DNA from: PALSA-926 sp964476835
Lineage (GTDB): Bacteria; Pseudomonadota; Alphaproteobacteria; Micavibrionales; UBA2020
NCBI GenBank assembly: GCA_964476835.1
Contig: CAYZCE010000015.1
Span: forward strand, 1 to 49,439
Direction of reading: 5' to 3'
DNA: 49,439 nucleotides
The notes beneath the pieces were generated by a model. That model was given only the letters and a program-made list of their open reading frames with translations. It ran no database searches and was not told the DNA's origin. Shown piece after piece: positions 1-7,963 of this stretch. Both the position numbers and the translations under genes were made by a program. Position 1 is the first letter of the stretch. Each line of letters starts with the position of its first letter.

Positions 1-276
1 CTGCGTCGAGAAGATGTTGCACGACGACCAGCGCACCGATGCGCCGAGGTCGACCAGCGTCTCGATCAGCACCGCCGTCTGGATGGTCATATGCAGGCAG
101 CCGACGATGCGCGCGCCCTTGAGCGGGGCCTTGCCCTTGAATTCCGAGCGCAGCGCCATCAGGCCGGGCATCTCGGTTTCCGCGATCGCGATTTCCTTGC
201 GGCCCCACTCCGCGAGGGAGAGGTCCTTGACTTTAAAGTCGCCGTTTTGCTGGGTCTTCGTTTGCGCCATCGCCAT
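1..276 (-). CDS. ahcY: Adenosylhomocysteinase, N-terminal part (runs off the window)
   Basis: This is the first 92 codons of S-adenosylhomocysteine hydrolase, the cytosolic enzyme that splits SAH into adenosine and homocysteine and so relieves product inhibition of methyltransferases. The translation carries the family block LAEWGRKEIAIAETEMPGL and, further on, GCMHMTIQTAVLIETL and RWSSCNIFSTQ, which fit the substrate-binding N-terminus closely. The gene is open at the window edge, so its C-terminus and NAD domain are not seen. I chose the ATG at 276 because GGAG lies 6 nt upstream; the ATG at 270 is an in-frame alternative. In many alphaproteobacteria ahcY lies beside hprK and ptsH, which are also nearby here. 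Confidence 0.95.
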   Translation of the reverse strand, partial: MAMAQTKTQQNGDFKVKDLSLAEWGRKEIAIAETEMPGLMALRSEFKGKAPLKGARIVGCLHMTIQTAVLIETLVDLGASVRWSSCNIFSTQ

Positions 277-307
277 TTTCCGCTCCGTTTACAAAGGTTA
301 AGCGCCC

Positions 308-336
308 AACATACGGAAAAGTCGCCGCTTGTCCAA
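308..336 (-). promoter_or_regulatory. Putative sigma70 promoter of ahcY
   Basis: On the minus strand, TTGGAC (331-336) and TATGTT (308-313) are separated by 17 nt. They lie about 30 nt before the ahcY start, so the untranslated leader would be very short. This is a motif match only. Confidence 0.45.
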
Positions 337-342
337 TATTAT

Positions 343-371
343 TTGTCACCCTGATTATTTTATGATAAAAC
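343..371 (+). promoter_or_regulatory. Putative sigma70 promoter of the tandem HEMTHxWQ genes
   Basis: TTGTCA (343-348) and TAAAAC (366-371) are separated by 17 nt, followed by an AAGGA ribosome site at 383-387 and the ATG at 394. The region is AT-rich compared with its surroundings and lies back to back with the ahcY promoter. Confidence 0.45.
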
Positions 372-393
372 ACAAGCTCAATAAGGAATTTAA

Positions 394-1059
394 ATGAAGC
401 GCTTCTTCCGAATTGCGAAGAAAATTATCATTGGCACCCTTCTCACCGTGGTGGGAGCGGTAGGGCTGGACATGGGGATTCGCATCCACAATGCCGAACG
501 CAAGCCCCTGACCGAAGACCAGATCGCCAAGGCCAAGAGCGTTTTCGGCGACGCCGTCGATTATTCGAAGGTCCGCATCGCTTTCGCGAAGATCAGCTAT
601 TTCGAGCCGGAAGACGTCGCCGTGACGCTCGGCAACACGATCTACTTCCCGCCCGAAAAGCCCGCGCCGCCGCCTGCGCTGCCGCCCGTCAAAAAAGCCA
701 AGGGCGCTATCGTCGTGCCGCCGGCGGCACCCGTCGCCAAAGCGCCGGCGCCGCCGGTGATCTCTGTCGGCTACACGTCGAAAAGCACGAATACCCATAG
801 CGACTTACTTATCCATGAAATGACCCACGTCTGGCAAAACCAGAACCACGTGCCGCACACGGGCGTTCCCGGCGGCATCGGGCTCTGGCTCTCGTCGATG
901 TTCAACAAGTCCAAGGACGTTTACGCCTATACGCTGGTCCCCGGCAAGAAGCTGACCGATTACAACATGGAACAGCAGGCGCGCATCGTCGAAAACAATT
1001 ACGTCATCAAGACCGACACGCTGCTTAAAAAGACCGTCGAGACGGCGATCAAGCCTTAA
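394..1059 (+). CDS. Putative membrane-anchored zinc peptidase, tandem paralogue 1
   Basis: A 221-residue protein of unknown role. Residues 8-26 are a hydrophobic stretch after a basic start, so it is probably anchored in or exported through the inner membrane. Residues 141-148 read HEMTHVWQ, an HExxH zinc motif. Residues 188-200 read TDYNMEQQARIVE, where E193 is a candidate third ligand. Comparable HEMTHVWQ proteins, some labelled vgr-related or DUF4157-like, occur in other alphaproteobacteria; that relation is from memory. Unlike its two neighbours, this copy has a Pro/Ala/Lys-rich insert at about residues 87-122, just before the zinc motif. It is the first of three adjacent paralogues and is separated from the next by 8 nt. 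Protease activity is inferred from the motif only. Confidence 0.75.
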   Translation: MKRFFRIAKKIIIGTLLTVVGAVGLDMGIRIHNAERKPLTEDQIAKAKSVFGDAVDYSKVRIAFAKISYFEPEDVAVTLGNTIYFPPEKPAPPPALPPVKKAKGAIVVPPAAPVAKAPAPPVISVGYTSKSTNTHSDLLIHEMTHVWQNQNHVPHTGVPGGIGLWLSSMFNKSKDVYAYTLVPGKKLTDYNMEQQARIVENNYVIKTDTLLKKTVETAIKP

Positions 1060-1067
1060 GCCTTGTC

Positions 1068-1676
1068 ATGAAAAAGGCGCTCAGGATTATTGGCAAAATA
1101 TTCTTCGGCGCACTCATCGCGGGCGCCGCGCTTTTCGGCGTGGACATCGGCGTCCGCCAGGCAACGCAAAAATCGATGCCGCTGCCGAAAGAATACGTGG
1201 ACGCCGTGAAGCCGATCTTCGGCAACGACGTCGATTATTCCAAGATCCGCATCATGTTCGGCAAGGTCAGCATCTTGCAAAAACCTTCGCGCATCACGAC
1301 CATCGGCAACACCATTTATTATCCGCCAGGGTACACGCCAGGCCCGAACAGCCTCTTCGCGCACGAGATGACGCACATCTGGCAAAGCCAGAACAAGATT
1401 CCCAACACCGGCCTGTCCGGCGTCGTCAACATCCTCTTCAAATACGGCATCTACAATAACGGCTACACTTACGTGCCCGACTCCACGAAGCAGCTGACCG
1501 ACTACAACTTCGAGCAGCAGGCCGAGATCGTCGAGGCCTATTTCTCGAAAAAGGCGGAACTCGAAAACTGCCCGAACGCCAAGCTGCAGGGCGAAGCCGA
1601 CGTGCTCGCCAAGATCATCCGCACTTATATCCCGATCGACACCGCCGCCATCGTGCCGGCGCTGGTGAAGCCTTAA
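1068..1676 (+). CDS. Putative membrane-anchored zinc peptidase, tandem paralogue 2
   Basis: A 202-residue paralogue of the preceding gene. It has a basic start and a hydrophobic segment at about 8-25, then the conserved block KEYVDAVKPIFGNDVDYSKI (41-60). The block NTIYYPP follows, then HEMTHIWQ at 99-106 and TDYNFEQQAEIVE at 144-156, with E149 as possible third zinc ligand. It lacks the Pro-rich insert of paralogue 1. The C-terminal 40 residues diverge from the other two copies. It starts 8 nt after the first gene and its stop codon abuts the next start, so the three are almost certainly cotranscribed and translationally coupled. Export and peptidase function are inferences. Confidence 0.75.
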   Translation: MKKALRIIGKIFFGALIAGAALFGVDIGVRQATQKSMPLPKEYVDAVKPIFGNDVDYSKIRIMFGKVSILQKPSRITTIGNTIYYPPGYTPGPNSLFAHEMTHIWQSQNKIPNTGLSGVVNILFKYGIYNNGYTYVPDSTKQLTDYNFEQQAEIVEAYFSKKAELENCPNAKLQGEADVLAKIIRTYIPIDTAAIVPALVKP

Positions 1677-2309
1677 ATGAAAAAAGTGTTCAGAATAGTC
1701 CGGAAAGCCCTCGCCGGCGCGCTCATCGCCGCCGCGGCGTTGTTCGGCATCGATATCGGCGCGCGGCAGGCATCGCAAAAATCGGTGCCCCTGCCGAAAG
1801 AATACGTGGACGCGGTGAAACCGATCTTCGGCAAGAGCGTTGATTATTCCCAGGTTCGCATCACGTTCGGCAAGGTCAGCGTGTTTCAGAAAAGCTCGAC
1901 CATCATGACCTTCGGCAACACCATCTACTACCCGGCGCCGCTCGCGCCGAAGCCCGACAACCTCTTCGCGCACGAGATGACGCATATCTGGCAGCACCAG
2001 AACCATATCCCGAAAACCGGCTTGCTCGCCGTGGCTGGACTCCGGCTCGCGTACAACAACTATGCCGACGCCTATGCCTATGTGCCCGACAGCACGAAAA
2101 AGCTGACCGACTACAACCTCGAGCAGCAGGCCGAGATCGTGTCAGATTATTTCACCAACAAGGCGCTGATGCCGATGTATTCCACCCGGCATCTGCACGA
2201 CATCGTGGATCCGCTGGCGAAGATCATCGGCACCTGCGTGCCGCTCGATCCCGACGCGCCCCTCCCGGACCCGCAGGCGACGGCGAAAACACCCGCGCTC
2301 AGGCCTTAA
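1677..2309 (+). CDS. Putative membrane-anchored zinc peptidase, tandem paralogue 3
   Basis: A 210-residue paralogue, closest to paralogue 2 and identical to it through PLPKEYVDAVKPIFG. Its features are a hydrophobic segment at about 10-25, HEMTHIWQ at 99-106, TDYNLEQQAEIVSDYF from 144 and a Pro/Ala-rich tail. The ATG directly follows the TAA of paralogue 2, as TAAATG. The last 11 nt overlap the end of ptsI, which converges on it. High similarity to copy 2 suggests a more recent duplication than the one that made copy 1. Substrate and location are not known. Confidence 0.75.
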   Translation: MKKVFRIVRKALAGALIAAAALFGIDIGARQASQKSVPLPKEYVDAVKPIFGKSVDYSQVRITFGKVSVFQKSSTIMTFGNTIYYPAPLAPKPDNLFAHEMTHIWQHQNHIPKTGLLAVAGLRLAYNNYADAYAYVPDSTKKLTDYNLEQQAEIVSDYFTNKALMPMYSTRHLHDIVDPLAKIIGTCVPLDPDAPLPDPQATAKTPALRP

Positions 2310-4059
2310 AGCCCTTCACGATCTTGTCGATGCGGTCGGGATCGTACTGGTCCATGATGTGGCGCGCATGCTCGGTCGCACGCGTGATCGTCAATTCACG
2401 GATGCGCTGCTTGACGCGCGGCACGTTGGCGTAACCGACCGACATCTCGCGGATACCGAGGCCGAGCAGCAGGGGCGTGTACTTCGGGTCCGCCGCCATC
2501 TCGCCGCAGACGCAGACGGGAATGCCGGCGCGCAGCCCCGCCTGGATGCTGAATTCCATCAGGCGCAGCACGGCGGGATTGAGCGGGTTGTAAAGGTCGG
2601 CCACCTGCTCGTCGCCGCGGTCGATGGCGAGCGTGTACTGGATCAGGTCGTTGGTGCCGATCGCGAAGAAATCCGCCACCGCGGCGAGCGAATCCGCCGA
2701 CAAGGCCGCCGCCGGAATCTCGATCATGCAGCCGAGCGGCGGCAGCGTTTCCGGCACCGGCACGCGCTCGCGCTTGAGGTCGGTGTGGCATTCTTTCAAT
2801 ATCGCGCGGGCGCGTTCGATTTCATGCGCCGTCGTCACCAGCGGCAGCAGGATGCGCACCGAGCCGAAGAACGCCGCGCGCAGCATGGCGCGGAACTGCG
2901 CGCGCAGCAAATGCGGCTCCTTCAGGGACAAACGGATGGCGCGCAAGCCCAGCGCCGGGTTCTCGGTTTCCGCGAGATAGCCGCCGACCGCACGCGCCAC
3001 CTTGTCGCCGCCGATGTCCAGCGTGCGGAAGGTGACGGTCTTATCTTTCATGGCGCGCACGATCTCGACCATGTTCTCGAACTGCTCGTCCTCGCCCGGC
3101 AGGTCGTCGCGGTTCATGAACATGAATTCGGTGCGGAACAGCCCGATGCCGCGCGCGCCCGAGGCGCGGATGTCGGCCAGGTCGCGCGGCGTCTCGAGGT
3201 TGGCGTTAAGTTCGACCACTTCGCCATCGAGCGTCACCGCCGGCTGAAGCGCGATCTTCTGCAGCGCGTGGCGGTCCATGCGCAGCGAGATCAGCTTCTG
3301 CTCGTACCGCAGCCTTGTCGTGAAGCTGGGATTTAAAATCACCTTGCCGTCGATGCCGTCGACGATCACGGTCATGCCCTGATGCACGCCCTTGAGCATC
3401 GCGGGCGGCACGCCGAGCACCGCGGGCAGCCCCATGCCGCGCGCCATCACGGCCGTATGGCCTGCCGGGCCGCCCAGCACCGTCGCCAGGCCGCCGAAGC
3501 GCTTGGGGTCCATCAGCACGGTATCGGCCGGCGTCAGCTCGCGCGCGAGCACGATGCCGCCAGGCGGCACGCCTTCGAGCGACAGGTAATGCACGTTCAT
3601 CAAGATGCGAATCATCCGCGCGCCGACGGCCACGACGTCTTCGCTGCGCGCGGCGATGTAGCGGTCCTGTAGCTGGCGGAACTGCGCCGCGATGGCCTTC
3701 GCCTCGTCTTCCACAGCCTGTTCGGCGTTGACCGCCTCGGTCGTGATGCGGTGGCGCACGCCGCGGATCAGGCGCGAGCCGGAAAGCATGGCGATATGCG
3801 CGTCGAGCAGGGAGCCGACTTCCTCTTCCACGCCGCCCGCGCGGCCGGAGACGCGCTCCTTGAGCGCCGAGACGTCCATCATCGCCTGCATCACGGCATG
3901 GTCGAAACGCGCCAGCTCCGCCGTCACGCCGCTGGGCGGCAGGTGATGGCGCGGCACCGCCGGGTGCTCCATCTGCACGATATACGCCGGCCCCATCGCG
4001 ATCCCGTGCGAGACGCCGATGCCGCTCAGGATAATTTCATGCTGGCTGTCGGGCATCAT
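2299..4059 (-). CDS. ptsI: PTS enzyme I (PEP-protein phosphotransferase)
   Basis: Enzyme I takes phosphate from phosphoenolpyruvate and passes it to HPr. At 586 residues it matches the classical EI length and has no N-terminal GAF domain, so it is not the usual PtsP of the nitrogen PTS. The phospho-accepting histidine is H201 in GGPAGHTAVMARGMGLPAVLG-like context. The PEP-binding part has GIGLFRTEFMFMNR, and the C-terminal active-site loop reads CVCGEMAADP. The ATG at 4059 overlaps the ptsH stop by 4 nt; a second ATG follows at once. It is the last gene of the accD-folC-hprK-EIIA-ptsH-ptsI operon. No EIIB or EIIC permease gene is nearby, so the relay is probably regulatory. Confidence 0.95.
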   Translation of the reverse strand: MMPDSQHEIILSGIGVSHGIAMGPAYIVQMEHPAVPRHHLPPSGVTAELARFDHAVMQAMMDVSALKERVSGRAGGVEEEVGSLLDAHIAMLSGSRLIRGVRHRITTEAVNAEQAVEDEAKAIAAQFRQLQDRYIAARSEDVVAVGARMIRILMNVHYLSLEGVPPGGIVLARELTPADTVLMDPKRFGGLATVLGGPAGHTAVMARGMGLPAVLGVPPAMLKGVHQGMTVIVDGIDGKVILNPSFTTRLRYEQKLISLRMDRHALQKIALQPAVTLDGEVVELNANLETPRDLADIRASGARGIGLFRTEFMFMNRDDLPGEDEQFENMVEIVRAMKDKTVTFRTLDIGGDKVARAVGGYLAETENPALGLRAIRLSLKEPHLLRAQFRAMLRAAFFGSVRILLPLVTTAHEIERARAILKECHTDLKRERVPVPETLPPLGCMIEIPAAALSADSLAAVADFFAIGTNDLIQYTLAIDRGDEQVADLYNPLNPAVLRLMEFSIQAGLRAGIPVCVCGEMAADPKYTPLLLGLGIREMSVGYANVPRVKQRIRELTITRATEHARHIMDQYDPDRIDKIVKGFKA

Positions 4060-4331
4060 TCCTCGTCAAAGCCGCGCTCGACCAGCCCGGCCAGCGCGGC
4101 CAGCGCCGCTTCCGCGTTCGCCCCGGCCGTGCGGATGCGCACCTGCGTGCCCTTGCCGGCCGAGAGCATCAGGAGGCCCATGATCGACGATCCCGCGACC
4201 GACATGTCGTCCTTGAGCACGATCACGTCGGCTTTCATCTCTTCCACCAGCCGCACGAACTTCGCCGCCGCGCGCGCGTGCAGACCGCGTTTGTTGCGGA
4301 TCTCGACGATTTTTTCGCGCGGGGCGTCCAT
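4056..4331 (-). CDS. ptsH: Phosphocarrier protein HPr
   Basis: HPr is the small cytosolic carrier between enzyme I and EIIA. It is 91 residues long. The histidine phosphorylated by EI is H18 in NKRGLHARAAAKFV. The regulatory serine that HPr kinase modifies is S49 in SSIMGLLML, equivalent to Ser46 of Gram-positive HPr. Presence of this serine fits the hprK gene three genes upstream in the same operon. It starts directly after the EIIA stop codon (TAAATG) and overlaps ptsI by 4 nt, so the three phosphotransfer proteins are coupled in translation. Confidence 0.95.
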   Translation of the reverse strand: MDAPREKIVEIRNKRGLHARAAAKFVRLVEEMKADVIVLKDDMSVAGSSIMGLLMLSAGKGTQVRIRTAGANAEAALAALAGLVERGFDEE

Positions 4332-4730
4332 TTACGGATTGAGCAGCGGCGAGGCCGCGTTGATGTACTTGCGGCCCGCTTCCTGCGCGCTGAGCGCCGC
4401 CTGCTGCAGCGTCTCGGTCTGACGCACGGAGGCGAGCTTGATCAGCATCGGCAGGTTGACGCCGGTGAGCGCCTCCACCTTCTTCTCCACGATCAGCGAG
4501 ATGGCAAGGTTCGACGGCGTGCCGCCGAACATGTCCATCAGCAGGAGGACGCCCTTGCCGCTGTCGACTTGCTTGATCCTGTCGACGATTTCCTGCCGCT
4601 TCTTCTCGAGGTCGTCGTCCGCCGCCATGCACACCGCCGCGACCTGCTGCTGCGGGCCGACGACGTGTTCCATCACGGAAAGAAATTCACGCGCAAGGTT
4701 GCCGTGCGTCACAAGGACAAGACCGATCAT
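4332..4730 (-). CDS. PTS mannose-type EIIA domain protein (EIIA-Man)
   Basis: A single-domain mannose-family EIIA of 132 residues, the usual end point of the incomplete PTS of alphaproteobacteria. The phosphohistidine is H9 in VLVTHGNLA, and the family block DMFGGTPSNLA is at about residues 66-76. A longer reading exists up to 4898, but it runs through the end of hprK in another frame. The ATG at 4730 has a near-perfect AAAGGAGG 6 nt upstream and begins with the family N-terminus, so I use it. No partner EIIB or EIIC is seen. In related bacteria this protein acts as a phosphorylation-dependent regulator rather than in sugar import; that role is inferred here. Confidence 0.92.
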   Translation of the reverse strand: MIGLVLVTHGNLAREFLSVMEHVVGPQQQVAAVCMAADDDLEKKRQEIVDRIKQVDSGKGVLLLMDMFGGTPSNLAISLIVEKKVEALTGVNLPMLIKLASVRQTETLQQAALSAQEAGRKYINAASPLLNP

Positions 4731-4755
4731 GAGATGCCTCCTTTGGCTTCTTCCA

Positions 4756-5178
4756 TTATAGCAAGAGCGCCAGCGCCTTGGCAATCTTGAGCGGCGTCGA
4801 GGCGTCGAAAGCATAAAGCTGCAAAAGCGGCAGCGGGATTCCCAGAATGGATATCTTTCGGCCTTCCGGCAGGCGCGGCACCTCTTCGCGCGGGACAAGG
4901 TCGATCACGAGGCGCAGCGGCGTCGGGTCGGCGACCGGATAGGCCAGAAGCCCAACACCGCGCGCCTCGATCATCCCGCGGATCGGCTCGGGCGCGGAAG
5001 CGACCACCGCGCTCCCCTGCTTTTCCAGCATGACCTGGTCGTCGGAGAGCAGCCTTGCGCCGCGGTCGATCAGGCGCAGCGCCAGGTCGGATTTTCCGCT
5101 GCCCGACTTGCCGCGCAACAGCAAGGCTTTTCCTTCGATGACCACGGCCGTGGCATGCAACGGCGTCTTTTGCGTCAC
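4756..5178 (-). CDS. hprK: HPr kinase/phosphorylase, short form
   Basis: It phosphorylates or dephosphorylates HPr at the regulatory serine, tying the PTS to cell energy state. The protein is only 140 residues and has just the C-terminal kinase domain, as is usual in alphaproteobacteria; the N-terminal domain of Gram-positive HprK is absent. The Walker A loop is GKSGSGKS at residues 23-30, followed by LLSDDQVML. The family signature region is EPIRGMIEARGVGLL, at about 64-78. It overlaps folC by 4 nt (ATGA), and 25 nt separate it from the EIIA start. In many relatives it follows the chvI-chvG two-component genes; here it follows folC instead. Confidence 0.92.
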   Translation of the reverse strand: MTQKTPLHATAVVIEGKALLLRGKSGSGKSDLALRLIDRGARLLSDDQVMLEKQGSAVVASAPEPIRGMIEARGVGLLAYPVADPTPLRLVIDLVPREEVPRLPEGRKISILGIPLPLLQLYAFDASTPLKIAKALALLL

Positions 5179-6440
5179 GACATTCCCTCTTCCCGCAATG
5201 CCTGCCCGACAAGGTAAAGCGACCCCGTCACCAGCACGCGTTGCGGCGTTTTATATTGCGCCACCAAAGCCGTCAAAGCCGCATGCAGGCTGGGCGCCAC
5301 GGTTGCACCCAGTTGCGCGGCCAAACTCTCCGCCGACAGCATCGGCGCCTCGATATGGCTGACATCCATCGCCTGCACGGAAGACAGGTAAGGCATGAGC
5401 GGCTTGTAAAACGCCGTCGCATCCTTCGTGCGCTTCATCGCAGTCACGAGGTGCAGCGGCAGCGCATTGCCCCACGCCTTCGCCTGTTCGACCAGGATCT
5501 CCGCGCCGGAATCATTGTGCGCGCCGTCGAGCCACAGCTCCCATCCCGCCGGCAGCAATTGCGACAAAGCGCCGCCTTGCAAGCGCTGCATGCGCCCCGC
5601 CCAGCGCACGTTTCGCATGGAATTTTCCAGCACGTCTTGTTGCAGCAGGTTTTTATAAGGGCTGGCGGCAATCGCCGCCAATGCGGTCGCGGCGTTGTCG
5701 ACCTGGTGCCGCCCGGTCAGCCCCGGCAGCGGCAAGCGGAATCCGGCATAGTCGAAGCCCTGTGCGTCGCACTGCACCTGCACGGCCTGCGTGCCGAGCA
5801 CTGCCAGCACTTCGGGCGACGACTGCGGCGCGACGACGACGGCGCAGCCGGGCTTGATGATGCCCGCCTTGTTGCGCGCGATCTCGGCGAGCGTCTTGCC
5901 CAGCACGTGCGTATGGTCGTAGGAGATGCGCGTCAGCAGCGACACGAGGTTCGGTCCTGCGACGACGTTGGTCGCGTCAAACGTGCCGCCCAGCCCGGTT
6001 TCCAGCAGCAGCGCATCTGCCGGATGGCGCGAGAAAGCGAGGAATGCCAGCGCGGTGAAGAACTCGAAGAACGACACTTCTTCGCCTGCCGCCGCGCGGT
6101 CGCATTCAGCGATCAGGGCGAGCAGTTCGTCCGGCGCGATCATTTCTCCGCCGAGCACGATGCGCTCCTCGAACCGGACAAGGTGCGGCGACGTGTATTT
6201 GTGCACGCGCTTCCCGCCCGCCTCAAGCGCGGCCTGCACGAACGCGAGCGTCGAGCCTTTGCCGTTGGTGCCTGCCGCGTGGAACACGAAGGGCAGCCGC
6301 GTGTGCGGATTGCCGAGCTTGGCCAGGAACGAGCGCACGCGGTCAAGGCCGGCCGGATAGCTGGCGGGATATTTGTCGCGGATCGCGGAGACGGCGGCTT
6401 CGACAGCCGGGACCGGGGAATACGTCCAGCCCCCCGTCAC
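5175..6440 (-). CDS. folC: Bifunctional folylpolyglutamate synthase/dihydrofolate synthase
   Basis: A cytosolic ligase that adds glutamate to dihydropteroate and to reduced folates. It is 421 residues, close to the family norm. The ATP loop AGTNGKGS is at about residues 56-63. HLVRFEERI follows, and ETGLGGTFDATN marks the metal and substrate site. It begins 5 nt after the accD stop and its own stop overlaps hprK by 4 nt. The accD-folC pair is common in proteobacteria; continuation into hprK and the PTS genes is less usual. Confidence 0.94.
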   Translation of the reverse strand: MTGGWTYSPVPAVEAAVSAIRDKYPASYPAGLDRVRSFLAKLGNPHTRLPFVFHAAGTNGKGSTLAFVQAALEAGGKRVHKYTSPHLVRFEERIVLGGEMIAPDELLALIAECDRAAAGEEVSFFEFFTALAFLAFSRHPADALLLETGLGGTFDATNVVAGPNLVSLLTRISYDHTHVLGKTLAEIARNKAGIIKPGCAVVVAPQSSPEVLAVLGTQAVQVQCDAQGFDYAGFRLPLPGLTGRHQVDNAATALAAIAASPYKNLLQQDVLENSMRNVRWAGRMQRLQGGALSQLLPAGWELWLDGAHNDSGAEILVEQAKAWGNALPLHLVTAMKRTKDATAFYKPLMPYLSSVQAMDVSHIEAPMLSAESLAAQLGATVAPSLHAALTALVAQYKTPQRVLVTGSLYLVGQALREEGMS

Positions 6441-6445
6441 GCCGG

Positions 6446-7321
6446 TCAGCCCGATTTGCGCGACGTCGCGGCGACGGGCTTCATCAGCATATTCAGGATG
6501 CTGCCCAGCTTCTGGCTCAATTCGCGGCGCGGCACGACGAGGTCGACCATGCCGTGATCGCGCAGGTATTCCGCAGTCTGGAAGCCTTCGGGCAGGATCT
6601 CGCGGATCGTCTCTTGAATCACGCGGCGGCCGGCAAAGCCGATCTGCGCGCCGGGTTCGGCGATGTGGATGTCGCCGAGCATCGCGAAGGAGGCGGAAAC
6701 GCCGCCCGTGGTCGGGTCGGTGAGGATGACGATGTAGGGCAGGCGCGTTTCCTTGACCATCTCGACCGCGATGACGGAGCGCGGCATCTGCATCAGCGAG
6801 AGCGCGCCTTCCTGCATGCGTGCGCCGCCCGAGGACGGCACGGCGATGAAAGGCGCCTTGAGCGTGACGGCGCGGCGTGCGCCGGTCAGCAGGCCGTCGC
6901 CGACGGCGGAGCCCATCGAGCCGCCCATGAAATCGAAATCGAACGCGGCGACGACCGTGGGAACGCCGCCGATGGCGCCTTCCGCGACGACGATCGCGTC
7001 CTTGCGGCCCGAGGCGTGCTGCGCGTCCTTAAGGCGGTCGGCGTAGCGCTTGCGATCCTTGAACTTGAGCGGGTCGACGACCGGCTTGGGCAGGTCAACG
7101 AGATCGTACTTGCCGCCGTCGAACAGCATCGCCATGCGCTCGAGCACCGCGACGCGCATGTGGTGGCCGCAGTGGTGGCAGACGTTGAGATTCTTCTGCA
7201 GGTCCTGTTGATAGAGCATCGTCTGGCAGCTCGGGCATTTCTGCCAGAGGTTGTCGGGGATGTCGGGCTTCGACATCAGCGCCTTGATCTTGGGGCGGAC
7301 GAAATTGGTGATCCAGTTCAT
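6446..7321 (-). CDS. accD: Acetyl-CoA carboxylase carboxyltransferase subunit beta
   Basis: The beta half of the carboxyltransferase that makes malonyl-CoA for fatty acid synthesis. The N-terminal zinc ribbon has C29, C32, C48 and C51 (CPSC and CHHC pairs). The crotonase-like core carries the block SSGGARMQEGALSLMQM. I start at the ATG at 7321 (MNWITNFVRPKI, 291 residues), which is the usual family start. The ORF extends upstream to 7384, but those 21 residues have no family match. The ribosome site is weak (GAGAG). It is the first gene of the six-gene minus-strand operon and has 90 nt of non-coding DNA before it. Confidence 0.94.
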   Translation of the reverse strand: MNWITNFVRPKIKALMSKPDIPDNLWQKCPSCQTMLYQQDLQKNLNVCHHCGHHMRVAVLERMAMLFDGGKYDLVDLPKPVVDPLKFKDRKRYADRLKDAQHASGRKDAIVVAEGAIGGVPTVVAAFDFDFMGGSMGSAVGDGLLTGARRAVTLKAPFIAVPSSGGARMQEGALSLMQMPRSVIAVEMVKETRLPYIVILTDPTTGGVSASFAMLGDIHIAEPGAQIGFAGRRVIQETIREILPEGFQTAEYLRDHGMVDLVVPRRELSQKLGSILNMLMKPVAATSRKSG

Positions 7322-7411
7322 GGCAGGCTCTCTATCGTTATACAGAACTGAAGATTCAGTAGCAGAGACGGCGACTTTCGTCACCCTCTAAAAATTACTG
7401 TTTAATATCAA

Positions 7412-7876
7412 TTATTTAATCTCGAATACCGCATCGACTTCAACGAGGGCGTTGAGCGGCAGCGCCGCCACGCCGACCGCCGCGCGGGCATGCTTGCCCG
7501 CATCGCCCAGCGCCGCAACCATAAAGTCGGAAGCGCCGTTGGCCACTTTCGGGTGATCGTAGAAATCTGGTGCCGAAGCGACGAAGACGCCGAGCTTCAC
7601 GCAACGCACGATTTTGGAGAGATCGCCGCCCAGCGCGACGTTCGCCTGCGCGAGGAGGCCGATGGCGCAGAGCTTCGCCGCCGCCTGCCCCTGCTCGACC
7701 GTCGGGCCTGCGCCCATGCAGCCCTTGATGGGCGCGCCGTTCTCCATCGGCAGCTGGCCGGAGACATAGAGCATGTTGCCCGCGATCACGAACGACACAT
7801 AGTTGGCGACCGGCGCGGCAGGCGTCGGCAGCGTGACGCCGAGGCCTTGGAGGCGTTGCTGGATGGCATTGGTCAT
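7412..7876 (-). CDS. RidA/YjgF-family protein
   Basis: A 154-residue member of the RidA family, trimeric cytosolic proteins that hydrolyse reactive enamine/imine intermediates made by PLP enzymes. The C-terminal part reads HARAAVGVAALPLNALVEVDAVFEI, in which the Arg before AV and the LP-x-x-x-x-VEVDA block match the active family. It is longer than the classical 128-residue RidA and fits the longer subgroup, whose substrate is less certain. The ATG at 7876 has GGGAG 6 nt upstream; longer in-frame readings to 7930 lack support. A strong terminator separates it from phoH, so it probably has its own promoter. Confidence 0.88.
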   Translation of the reverse strand: MTNAIQQRLQGLGVTLPTPAAPVANYVSFVIAGNMLYVSGQLPMENGAPIKGCMGAGPTVEQGQAAAKLCAIGLLAQANVALGGDLSKIVRCVKLGVFVASAPDFYDHPKVANGASDFMVAALGDAGKHARAAVGVAALPLNALVEVDAVFEIK

Positions 7877-7910
7877 GTTCATCTCCCTTGTTCCGTGCGC
7901 AACTGTCGCA

Positions 7911-7946
7911 CAAAAAAACGCCTGCCGCAACGGGTGCGGCAGGCGC
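7911..7946 (-). terminator. Rho-independent terminator after phoH
   Basis: On the minus strand, an 11-12 bp GC-rich hairpin with arms CGCCTGCCGCA and TGCGGCAGGCG is followed by a run of seven T. It lies 17 nt past the phoH stop and before ridA. Confidence 0.88.
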
Positions 7947-7963
7947 TTCTCAGGAGTAACTTT

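Noticed and set aside
277..307. SAH riboswitch in front of ahcY
   Set aside because: The predicted leader is only about 25-30 nt, too short for the known SAH riboswitch fold.
4731..4898. N-terminal extension of EIIA-Man
   Set aside because: The 56 extra residues are Arg/Cys-rich, lie inside hprK in another frame, and a near-perfect ribosome site precedes the internal ATG.
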